A stretch of DNA of 64,000 bases from Verrucomicrobiaceae bacterium UBA1938 (GTDB lineage: Bacteria > Verrucomicrobiota > Verrucomicrobiia > Verrucomicrobiales > Verrucomicrobiaceae), in the NCBI GenBank assembly GCA_002336895.1, contig DDFC01000014.1, positions 1 to 64,000 on the forward strand, given 5' to 3'. Below the pieces are notes generated by a model. That model saw only the letters and a program-made list of their open reading frames with translations, did not search any database and was not told the origin of the DNA. Position 1 is the first letter of the stretch; every line of letters begins with the position of its first letter. The position numbers and the translations under genes are program-made. Positions 16,852 through 24,427 of the stretch are shown piece by piece.

Positions 16852-17373
16852 ATGATGCGCTGGTTTGTGATGCTGATTTCTCTGCCGCTGATGGGTTGTA
16901 AGACTTCATCAAAGCAACATGCGACATCGCTTTTGCCGGTGAGAGTCAAGACAGCCCTCGAAGCAAAGAACGCCGGGATCACCTCGAGCGAGCTGGCCGA
17001 CCTTGAGACGTTCTTTGATTATGTCCACTCTGGCTGCCGCACGGGACAGTACAGGATCGATCCCCGCTTTACGCATGAGGAACGTGCTGAGCTGCGGCGT
17101 ATCATCAGCAATTTTTTCGCACAGCCATTCGACCCGAATTTCATGCTTCTCACAAACGATCAGCATCTTCGGCTCGGCCTCGCCTTCAGCCCGAGCAGCC
17201 ATCGTCTTCACATCGTAGACCCCTCGAAGCTTGCTGCATACAATGAAGTTCAGTTTGCACGCACACCATCCGGCTATGACATCACCTACATTGATGGATG
17301 TGTTGTCACCCCCATCAAGATTGTCAAGAATCGCGGACGACCATTCATCATCACGATCGACCGTCGCGACTGA
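16852..17373 (+). CDS. Hypothetical lipoprotein
   Basis: The chosen start MMRWFVMLISLPLMGCKTSS gives a clear lipoprotein signal with lipobox LMGC; the upstream in-frame start would bury it. The mature part (about 155 residues) has no recognised domain. It is mixed alpha/beta with FTHEERAELRRIISNFF and a C-terminal ITYIDGCVV strand region. GC content is lower than in neighbouring genes. Confidence 0.5.
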   Translation: MMRWFVMLISLPLMGCKTSSKQHATSLLPVRVKTALEAKNAGITSSELADLETFFDYVHSGCRTGQYRIDPRFTHEERAELRRIISNFFAQPFDPNFMLLTNDQHLRLGLAFSPSSHRLHIVDPSKLAAYNEVQFARTPSGYDITYIDGCVVTPIKIVKNRGRPFIITIDRRD

Positions 17374-17451
17374 TGTCGCTGATGTCTTCATCGCAGCATA
17401 ATGACCACCGCTTTCCCATTGCCGCGCTCTATCATCCGCGCATGCTGACGC

Positions 17452-17922
17452 ATGACTTCCTCAGGTTTGCGCAAGAGTCTGGATGTGGTGGCGGCGATCG
17501 AAGCGGCCAAGGGCACGGTGGTGCTGCTGGCGGGCTTTGGGCTGCTGGGGCTGCTGCACCGGGATCTGCATGTGCTGAGCAGCAAGATCGTGATGCATCT
17601 GCACCTGAACCCGGCCAGGAAGTATCCACACATCTTCATCGACCTGATGTCGTCGCTCAATGACCAGCGGCTGTGGTTCATGGCAGGCATGGCGGTGCTG
17701 TACTCGACCCTCCGCTTTGTGGAGGCCTACGGACTGTGGAAGCAGAAGACCTGGGCGGAGTGGCTGGCGCTGGTGGGCGGGTGCATCTACCTGCCGGCGG
17801 AGGTGTATGAGATCGCCCGAAAGGTCACGGTCATCCATGTGTCCGCGCTGGTGGTGAACCTGGTGGTGGTGCTGCTGATGGCCAAAGTGCTGCTGCAAAA
17901 GCGGCAAAAGAAGCAAGTTTAG
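17452..17922 (+). CDS. DUF2127-family membrane protein
   Basis: A 156-residue protein with about four membrane segments: TVVLLAGFGLLGLL, the stretch after NDQRLWFMAGMAVLY, EWLALVGGCIYLP, and VSALVVNLVVVLLMAKVLL. The N-terminal LDVVAAIEAAKG and the central RFVEAYGLWKQKTWAEWLA are characteristic of the DUF2127 group. Its role is unknown. It stands alone in this orientation before a terminator. Confidence 0.75.
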   Translation: MTSSGLRKSLDVVAAIEAAKGTVVLLAGFGLLGLLHRDLHVLSSKIVMHLHLNPARKYPHIFIDLMSSLNDQRLWFMAGMAVLYSTLRFVEAYGLWKQKTWAEWLALVGGCIYLPAEVYEIARKVTVIHVSALVVNLVVVLLMAKVLLQKRQKKQV

Positions 17923-18111
17923 GATTTTTTACCATACTAATGGCAAAAAAAGATGATGCGTTTCATTTTTTTTGCTATGGTTTTACATGATTCTGACACA
18001 TCCTTTCGGAACTGTGCGAATCTGCCACCAGATCAAGAGAGCGGAGAAAGACCGCTGATCGAAAATTTCAGATAGTGGTTCCTGCATGGCTGTTGGTACT
18101 CACTTCAAAAG

Positions 18112-18146
18112 ACCGGGGTGGATCGGGTGATCCGCCCCGGTTTTTT
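18112..18146. terminator. Terminator between DUF2127 gene and xylR-like gene
   Basis: A 13-bp stem (ACCGGGGTGGATC paired with GATCCGCCCCGGT, one G-T wobble) is followed by TTTTTT on the plus strand. On the minus strand the stem follows the regulator's stop codon and ends in CTTTT, so it may act both ways. Confidence 0.75.
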
Positions 18147-19317
18147 ATAGAGCCCGGCGTTTGCGAAACTCGCCGGGGGTGATGCCGGAGCGCTTGCGGA
18201 AGGCCTCGGCCATGTACTGCGGGTGGGTGAAGCCGCAGCGGGCGGCGATGGCATCGAGCGTGAGGTCGGTCTCCATGAGCAGCTTTTCCACGGCGGCAAA
18301 GCGGATGCGGTTGATCTCCTCCCCGGGGCTGCGGCCGATGAGGGACTTCATGCGGCGCTCCAGCACGCTGCGGGAGAGGGCGGTCTCGCGTGCGACGCGT
18401 GCGACGTCGATCTGCTCGGTGGCGTGCTGGCGGATGAAGCGCAGCGCGGCGGCGATGCGCGGATCTTCCACCGCGACGATGTCGCTGGACTGACGCACGA
18501 CGATGTCTCCCGGGGCGAGCAGATGCTGCTCTGAGGGCCGGGGGATGCGCTGTTTTTTCATCCACGCATCCAGCAGGCGTGCGGCCTCATAGCCCACGGC
18601 GCGGCCGCGGAGGCGCACGCTGGAGAGCGGCGGGGAGGCGGTGTCGCAGAGCATGGTCTCGTTTTCCGCGCCGACGACGGCCACCTCCTCCGGCACGGAG
18701 ATGCCGGCACGGCGTGCGGCATCCAGAAGCCAGAAGCCGAGCTGGTCATTCACGGCAAAGACGCCCACGGGCTTTTCCAGAGAGACGAGCCACTGGGAGA
18801 GCGCGTGCTGGTGCTCGTCCCAGCGGAGGCGGCGGCTGGATTTGAACACGGAGCACTCAAAGCCGTGGGCGCGCAGGGTTTTGACAAAGAACTCACAGCG
18901 CTCCTCAAAGAAGGCCTCGGAGCTGTCCTGGTAGCAGGCGAAGCGCTGGAAGCCGCGATTGCGCAGATGCTCGGCCACACGGGTGCCGACGATGCTGTTG
19001 TCCATGCCGACAAAGGGAAAGGTGTGCGGCAGCACGGTGGTGCGCAGCTCGATGACCGGGAGCTTGGTGGCCTTGAGCTGGCGCAGCAGGGTGGCATCCA
19101 CCGTGCGGGAGAGGATGCCGTCCCCAGGCCAGTCTTTGAGCCAGTCGGGAAAGCGGCTGCGGAGATCCCGCGGCTCCAGATAGAGCGACCACGGCCCGTG
19201 CTCCGCCACGTACCGGCGGACGCCGCGCACGATGTCGCGCCCGTAGGAGCGGGAGGTGTCCACAAGAACGGCGACCTGCGGGATGCGTGCGGGGGTGGTG
19301 CGGTGGGCCTGCGGCAT
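18145..19317 (-). CDS. XylR-like AraC-family transcriptional regulator
   Basis: A 390-residue regulator with a LacI-type periplasmic-binding-like sensor domain (about residues 15-280, starting VAVLVDTSRSYGRDIVRGV). A C-terminal AraC-type double helix-turn-helix follows (IDVARVARETALSRSVLERR and LDAIAARCGFTHPQYMAEAF). This architecture is that of E. coli XylR, which senses xylose; related proteins sense other sugars. The ligand cannot be inferred because no sugar operon is adjacent. An upstream GTG in the same frame would add 19 residues but is less well placed. Confidence 0.88.
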   Translation of the reverse strand: MPQAHRTTPARIPQVAVLVDTSRSYGRDIVRGVRRYVAEHGPWSLYLEPRDLRSRFPDWLKDWPGDGILSRTVDATLLRQLKATKLPVIELRTTVLPHTFPFVGMDNSIVGTRVAEHLRNRGFQRFACYQDSSEAFFEERCEFFVKTLRAHGFECSVFKSSRRLRWDEHQHALSQWLVSLEKPVGVFAVNDQLGFWLLDAARRAGISVPEEVAVVGAENETMLCDTASPPLSSVRLRGRAVGYEAARLLDAWMKKQRIPRPSEQHLLAPGDIVVRQSSDIVAVEDPRIAAALRFIRQHATEQIDVARVARETALSRSVLERRMKSLIGRSPGEEINRIRFAAVEKLLMETDLTLDAIAARCGFTHPQYMAEAFRKRSGITPGEFRKRRAL

Positions 19318-19439
19318 GGGTGAGATGGAAACCGGAATCTGCACGCGGACGCAAGCAGGAATCGCTTCCCGCACCTCCGAACCAGCAAAGTCAGCCTATC
19401 CAGTGTTGGTGGAAAGGCATGCTGTCTGCAAACTTGATC

Positions 19440-19982
19440 CTAATTTCTGGTGCCAAGCTTGATTTCAGCCCATGCCATTTCTTGAACGGGTGCACACCAA
19501 TAACCAACCAGATGCTTGCTTGATGTAGTTATTCCGTCTGTGAGCGTCTCACCGGTGCATTTGGAGTTTTCTTCCCATACCCCGTTCACTTTGACACGGC
19601 GTTTGCGTGCCAGATTCTTCCCGTCCCTTACAAACTCAATTTCAGCAAGCCCTGGATTGCCGTTAACACTCTCTGTAACTTCAATACGAAGTGTGTCTGT
19701 TGCGGTGGTGGGCACCACAAGCGAAACATGGGTGTCTTTCCCGGCCTCCCAAGGCAGTTCTATATCATTCTTTCGGAAGATCTCCTTGCCATCAGTGATC
19801 ATGACGACGTTGATCTTCTTTGCACCTCTGTCGTTGTAACCAGCATTATGGATGTTCCACACGACAACTTTCGTTTCGGGTGGGGCGGTGAGAGAACGCT
19901 GCTCTGATGGTTGAGCGGTGATCGATGCATTCAGCAGGATGGCGCATATTAAACTTAATTTAAGAAAACCACTCATAGACAA
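19440..19982 (-). CDS. Secreted protein, discoidin/NPCBM-like beta-sandwich
   Basis: A 180-residue product with a signal peptide (FLKLSLICAILLNASITAQ). The mature chain reads like a discoidin or NPCBM-like beta-sandwich: VVVWNIHNAGYNDRGAKKI, then DTLRIEVTESVNG, NPGLAEIEF, and a closing AWAEIKLG strand. Two cysteines (KCTG and GYWCAP) could pair. Base composition is visibly more AT-rich than adjacent genes, compatible with acquisition. The start could also be the second or third Met. Function is unknown. Confidence 0.55.
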   Translation of the reverse strand: MSMSGFLKLSLICAILLNASITAQPSEQRSLTAPPETKVVVWNIHNAGYNDRGAKKINVVMITDGKEIFRKNDIELPWEAGKDTHVSLVVPTTATDTLRIEVTESVNGNPGLAEIEFVRDGKNLARKRRVKVNGVWEENSKCTGETLTDGITTSSKHLVGYWCAPVQEMAWAEIKLGTRN

Positions 19983-20183
19983 ATAAAACTTAAGAATTTA
20001 ATTAGACTAACAGTCATATCATAGTTGTCAAATCTCCCGGCCACGCATACCCCCAAGTGCCATGTGAACTTAGTTTCTGTAAAGACGCCGAGAAACTGTT
20101 GGAGGAAGCCCCATTCATCACTCCACCCCGTCGGTTCCATTTTTCCTGTAACGAAACAATACGCGCGGGTTTACAATGCCAAC

Positions 20184-21134
20184 ATGCGACTCTCCCGACC
20201 CCATGCCTCCCCTGCCCTGCTGCTGAGAGCGGGCTGCACGATCCTCGTGACGGCCTGTCTGGCGGCGTCGTCACAGCTGCCGCCGAACGAGGTCAAGATC
20301 TCTGAGGATGGAGAGTACCGGCGCATCCAGGCCAATGGCATCCCGGACCACACGCCGGGGCAGTTTCCCAACCGGCACAACCCGAACGTGATCGGGCCGC
20401 AGAGCTATGACTACAAGGTGCCGCTGCACCCGAAGCTGGCGGAGAAACCGGTGCCGTACCGCATGCAGCCCTTTGGCATCGGGGTGAATGGCGTGGTGTT
20501 TGACCCCTTTGCCGCGGAGTGGTGGCAGGGCAATCCTGCCTGGCAGTATGAGCCGCATGGCGGGGCCATTGATCTGGGGCTGGACTCCAGCAATGCGCAT
20601 GTGCAGCCCAATGGGGCGTATCATTACCACGGCATCCCGAACGGACTGATCGAAAAACTGGCGGGCGACCAGAAGAAGATGGTGCTGGTGGGCTGGGCGG
20701 CGGATGGCTTCCCCATCTACGGCCCCTATGCTCACAGCGAGGCGATGAATGCGGACAGTCCGGTGAAGAAGATGGCGCCCAGCTATGCGGTGAAGCAAGG
20801 CACGCGCCCTGCGGGATCTCCCGGCGGCAAGTATGACGGCGCCTTTGTGCAGGACTACGAATACGTGGAGGGCAAAGGAGATCTGGATGCGAGCAACGGC
20901 CGGCACGGTGTGACGCCGGAGTTTCCCCAAGGCACCTACTACTACGTGCTGACAGACGCCTACCCGTATGTACCACGCCAGTTTGCGGGGACACCGGATG
21001 GCAGCTTTGCGCGGCGCGGACCTCCGGGTGGTGGCGGCTTTGGCCCGCCTGGGCGTGGTCGCCGCGGCGGACCCGGAGGCATGCGCCCGCCGGGGCCACC
21101 TGGACCTCCGGGATTTGGCCCGCCGCCGTTTTAA
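20184..21134 (+). CDS. YHYH domain-containing secreted protein
   Basis: A 316-residue protein starting MRLSRPHASPALLLRAGC with an export signal; Cys residues near its end could act as a lipobox. The central region contains the family hallmark GAYHYHGIP, preceded by GIGVNGVVFDP and followed by GWAADGFPIYGPY and GTYYYVLTDAYPYVPR. The last 50 residues are a Gly/Pro/Arg-rich tail (GPPGRGRRGGPGG). YHYH proteins are widespread exported proteins of unknown biochemical role. A pair of palindromes follows the stop codon. Confidence 0.85.
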   Translation: MRLSRPHASPALLLRAGCTILVTACLAASSQLPPNEVKISEDGEYRRIQANGIPDHTPGQFPNRHNPNVIGPQSYDYKVPLHPKLAEKPVPYRMQPFGIGVNGVVFDPFAAEWWQGNPAWQYEPHGGAIDLGLDSSNAHVQPNGAYHYHGIPNGLIEKLAGDQKKMVLVGWAADGFPIYGPYAHSEAMNADSPVKKMAPSYAVKQGTRPAGSPGGKYDGAFVQDYEYVEGKGDLDASNGRHGVTPEFPQGTYYYVLTDAYPYVPRQFAGTPDGSFARRGPPGGGGFGPPGRGRRGGPGGMRPPGPPGPPGFGPPPF

Positions 21135-21143
21135 AAAGTTGCC

Positions 21144-21196
21144 CAGTTGCGCCGCAACTGGCGCGGATTGCTTCCAGACCAGTTGCGGCGCAACTG
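21144..21196. promoter_or_regulatory. Paired palindromes between YHYH gene and helicase gene
   Basis: CAGTTGCGCCGCAACTG at 21144-21160 and CAGTTGCGGCGCAACTG at 21180-21196 are each near-perfect palindromes, and they are reverse complements of each other. They can form two small hairpins or one long 18-bp stem with a 17-base loop. The second copy ends 23 bases before the helicase start codon, so an operator, attenuator or terminator role is possible. No T-run follows. Confidence 0.6.
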
Positions 21197-21219
21197 TCCT
21201 CCTTTATGGGTGATGCCGA

Positions 21220-23751
21220 ATGACCGACCACCCGCTGCTGCGCCGACTGCCGAAATCCACTGAGTGCTCCAATGATGAGCTGCTGGCGGCGTTTCTGGAC
21301 TATGTGGCGGAGAAGAACCTGGAGCTATACCCTGCGCAGGAGGAGGCGGTGCTGGAGCTGTTTGATGATCACAATGTCATCCTGAACACGCCCACGGGAT
21401 CGGGCAAATCGCTGGTGGCGCTGGCGCTGCACTTCCGCTCCCTGGCCCGGGGAAGACGGTCGGCGTACACCTGCCCCATCAAGGCGCTGGTGAATGAGAA
21501 GTTTCTCTCCCTATGCCGCGACTTTGGCCCCGAGAATGTGGGCATGGCCACGGGAGATGCCACGGTGAACCGCAACGCGCCCATCCTCTGCTGCACGGCG
21601 GAGATTCTGGCGAACTACGCCCTGCGCGACGGTGCCGACGCGCCCTTTCGCGAGGTGATCATGGATGAGTTTCACTACTACTCCGACCGCGAGCGCGGGG
21701 TGGCCTGGCAGGTGCCGCTGCTGACGATGAGCAACGCGCGCTTTCTGCTGATGTCCGCCACGATGGGGGGATCTGATTTCTTCAAAGAGAAGCTCAGCAC
21801 GCTGACGAAGGCGGAAACCACCGTGGTGGCGGCGCATGAGCGGCCGGTGCCGCTGGAGTTCAGCTATGCGCAGACCTCCGTGGATGTGACGCTGCAGGAG
21901 CTGGTGGCTGCCAACAAAGCGCCTGTGTATCTGGTGCACTTCACGCAGAACGAGGCCGCGCAGGCGGCGCAGGATCTGATGAGCCTGAACTTTTGCAGCA
22001 CGGCGGAGAAGACGGCGATCAAGGAGGCGCTGGTGGGGTCCAAGTTCACCAGCCCCTATGGCAAGGAGGTGAAGAAGTACCTGAGCCATGGCGTGGGCAT
22101 TCATCATGCGGGGCTGCTGCCGAAGTATCGTGTGCTGGTGGAGAAGCTGGCACAGCGCGGGCTGCTGAAGGTGATCTGCGGCACGGACACCCTGGGCGTG
22201 GGTGTGAACGTGCCCATCCGCACCGTGCTGCTGACGCGGCTGAGCAAGTACGGCGGCGAGAAGGTGGCCACGCTGAGCGCGCGGGATTTCCACCAGATCA
22301 CCGGACGTGCGGGGCGGCGCGGCTATGACGATGTGGGCTATGTGGTGTGCCAGGCACCGGAGCACGTGATCGAGAATGCGAAGATGGAGGCCAAGGCCGC
22401 AGGCGATGTGAAGAAGCTGCGCAAGATGGTGAAGAAGAAGGCACCGGAGGGCTTTGTGGGCTGGAATGAAGACACCTACAAGAAGCTGCAAAACGCCACG
22501 CCGGAGCCGCTGGCATCCCGCTTTCAGGTTTCCCATGGCATGCTGCTGCAGGTGCTGAGCCGCAAGGGAGACGCCTGCGCGGCCATGCGGCAGCTCATTG
22601 CGGACTCGCATGAAAGCGCCAATGCCAAGAAGCAGCACGAAAAGCGCGCGTGGGAGCTTTTCCGCGCGCTGGTGCAGCGGAAGATCATCGGCATCATCCC
22701 ACCTGCGCAGCGCGATGCCACCGGGACCAAGCTGCGGCTGAATGTGGAGCTGCAGGAGGATTTCTCGCTCAACTACACGCTGTCGCTGTATCTGATCGAC
22801 ACACTGGCGCTGATCGATCCTGCCTCCCCCACCTACGCGGCAGATGTGCTGACGCTGTGCGAGTCCATTTTGGAAAACCCGGACATCATCCTGCGAAAGC
22901 AGCTGGATCAGGTGAAGACCGAAGCGATGACGGCGATGAAGAACGAAGGCGTGCCGTATGAGGAGCGCATCGCGCGGCTGGAGGAGCTGGAGTATCCGAA
23001 GCCCTGCCGTGACTTCATCTACAGCACCTTCAACGCCTTCAGCGAGGTGCACCCATGGATCGGCCAGGAGAACATCCGGCCCAAGAGCATCGCGCGGGAG
23101 ATGTTTGAGAACTTCCGCAGCTTCAGCGACTACATCAACGACTACGAGCTGCAGCGCGCGGAGGGCGTGCTGCTGCGACACCTTTCCAGCGTGCACAAGG
23201 TGCTGGCGCAGACGGTGCCGGAGAATTTTAAAAACGAGCCCGTGCAAGAGATGGAGGCCTGGCTGGCCGGCGTGCTGCGCGGCACGGACTCCAGCCTGCT
23301 GGATGAATGGGAGCGCATGCGCGACCCGAACTTCAAGCCGGACGAGCTGGTGGAAAAACGCGAGGAGGCGCCGGACATCACGCGCAACAAACGCGAATTC
23401 ACCGCGCTCATCCGCACGGAGATCTTCCGCTTCCTGCGCCCCCTCTCACTGGAGAACTACGCCGCCGCAGCAGGCACCGTGACGGGCGGTATGAACGCGG
23501 ACGCTCTGGCGGCCATGATGGACCCATACTACGCCGAGCACGAGCGCATCCGCCTGGACAACGAAGCCCGCAACGGCCGCCACACCTACGTGGAGCCAAG
23601 CGAAGACCAGAAAACCTGGCGCGTGTGCCAGGTGCTGATCGATCCCGAGGAGCTGAACGACTGGCAGGCGGAGTTTACCGTGGATCTGGCGCAGGCGCGG
23701 GAAAATGGAGAGCCGACGCTGGTGCTGAAGGGGGTGGGGAAGATCGGGTAG
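21220..23751 (+). CDS. DEAD/DEAH-box (Ski2-like) RNA helicase with DUF3516-type C-terminus
   Basis: An 843-residue superfamily 2 helicase. Motifs are in order: Q-region YPAQEEAV, Walker A TPTGSGKS, TCPIKALVNEK, Walker B DEFH, SAT, HHAGLLPKYR, GTDTLGVGVNVP and motif VI QITGRAGRRGYD. The remaining 400 residues are helical and match the DUF3516-type extension of bacterial Ski2-like proteins, with LNYTLSLYLIDTL and the FSDYINDYELQRAEGVLLRH block. It probably unwinds RNA in turnover or ribosome processing; the exact substrate is unknown. It is a single-gene unit with a palindromic region upstream. Confidence 0.9.
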   Translation: MTDHPLLRRLPKSTECSNDELLAAFLDYVAEKNLELYPAQEEAVLELFDDHNVILNTPTGSGKSLVALALHFRSLARGRRSAYTCPIKALVNEKFLSLCRDFGPENVGMATGDATVNRNAPILCCTAEILANYALRDGADAPFREVIMDEFHYYSDRERGVAWQVPLLTMSNARFLLMSATMGGSDFFKEKLSTLTKAETTVVAAHERPVPLEFSYAQTSVDVTLQELVAANKAPVYLVHFTQNEAAQAAQDLMSLNFCSTAEKTAIKEALVGSKFTSPYGKEVKKYLSHGVGIHHAGLLPKYRVLVEKLAQRGLLKVICGTDTLGVGVNVPIRTVLLTRLSKYGGEKVATLSARDFHQITGRAGRRGYDDVGYVVCQAPEHVIENAKMEAKAAGDVKKLRKMVKKKAPEGFVGWNEDTYKKLQNATPEPLASRFQVSHGMLLQVLSRKGDACAAMRQLIADSHESANAKKQHEKRAWELFRALVQRKIIGIIPPAQRDATGTKLRLNVELQEDFSLNYTLSLYLIDTLALIDPASPTYAADVLTLCESILENPDIILRKQLDQVKTEAMTAMKNEGVPYEERIARLEELEYPKPCRDFIYSTFNAFSEVHPWIGQENIRPKSIAREMFENFRSFSDYINDYELQRAEGVLLRHLSSVHKVLAQTVPENFKNEPVQEMEAWLAGVLRGTDSSLLDEWERMRDPNFKPDELVEKREEAPDITRNKREFTALIRTEIFRFLRPLSLENYAAAAGTVTGGMNADALAAMMDPYYAEHERIRLDNEARNGRHTYVEPSEDQKTWRVCQVLIDPEELNDWQAEFTVDLAQARENGEPTLVLKGVGKIG

Positions 23752-23778
23752 GAATCCCTCCCGGCATCCCATTTGTCA

Positions 23779-24294
23779 TCACCCTTCCTGCTGGAGTTCC
23801 TCTGCTTTGTACCAAGCATGAGTTGCAGCAGACACATCTTTAAACATCTCCAGTGGAAGCGCAGCTCGATGCTGAGCTCCCTCAGCATCACGCCAAAGTA
23901 TTAATACAGATTCAGGACCTCCGATCACAAAACACTTTGGTGCACGATCAAACTGCTCGCCCCAATTTGTCAGAAAGACATGTCGTCCATATTCAGTCCA
24001 ATCCCTCTGTGCATCCGAAAGACTCTGGCCCGTATCTCGATAGAGAGCAGAATCCAAGAGTTCGTAAAGATCGTAGTCGCCAAGTGAATCGAACGATTCA
24101 TGCCATAGAGAGTCAGCATCTACAGCCAGCCGCCCCAGCTCTGAACAGGCATGATATAAGCTGCAAGCAGGTTCCATTATATCACCGAAAGCCCTGCCTT
24201 TTATATGCAAACACATACGCCCCCACACCCCATTGGCATTAAAGGGCTCGCGATAGATTTCGGCTGCGTAGAGGGATGGATCACCAAAAGTCAT
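23779..24294 (-). CDS. Hypothetical protein, possibly Imm42-like immunity protein
   Basis: The start MTFGDPSLYAAEIYRE is chosen because it matches the usual MxFGxP opening of Imm42-type proteins; an upstream Met would add 18 residues. The 171-residue product is acidic, with HIKGRAFGD, a YELLDSALY helix and a strand-rich C-terminus (KCFVIGGPESVLILW). The gene is markedly lower in GC than both neighbours and stands alone, as many laterally acquired immunity genes do. The family link is tentative; no toxin gene is adjacent. Confidence 0.45.
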   Translation of the reverse strand: MTFGDPSLYAAEIYREPFNANGVWGRMCLHIKGRAFGDIMEPACSLYHACSELGRLAVDADSLWHESFDSLGDYDLYELLDSALYRDTGQSLSDAQRDWTEYGRHVFLTNWGEQFDRAPKCFVIGGPESVLILWRDAEGAQHRAALPLEMFKDVSAATHAWYKAEELQQEG

Positions 24295-24427
24295 TCTCGT
24301 TTGAGAAGCGTAACAAAGGTTTAGCGTTACGGTTCGCTGTATCGACAATAATTATCGAACACACATTTGCTATTAAAAGCAAACCGCCTGCGTCGTGGGA
24401 CATTCGTTGCGGGCAGGAGTGCCCGCA

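Noticed and set aside
21511..23247. A 578-codon minus-strand frame opposite the helicase gene
   Set aside because: His/Leu/Gln-rich antisense shadow of a gene with all helicase motifs.
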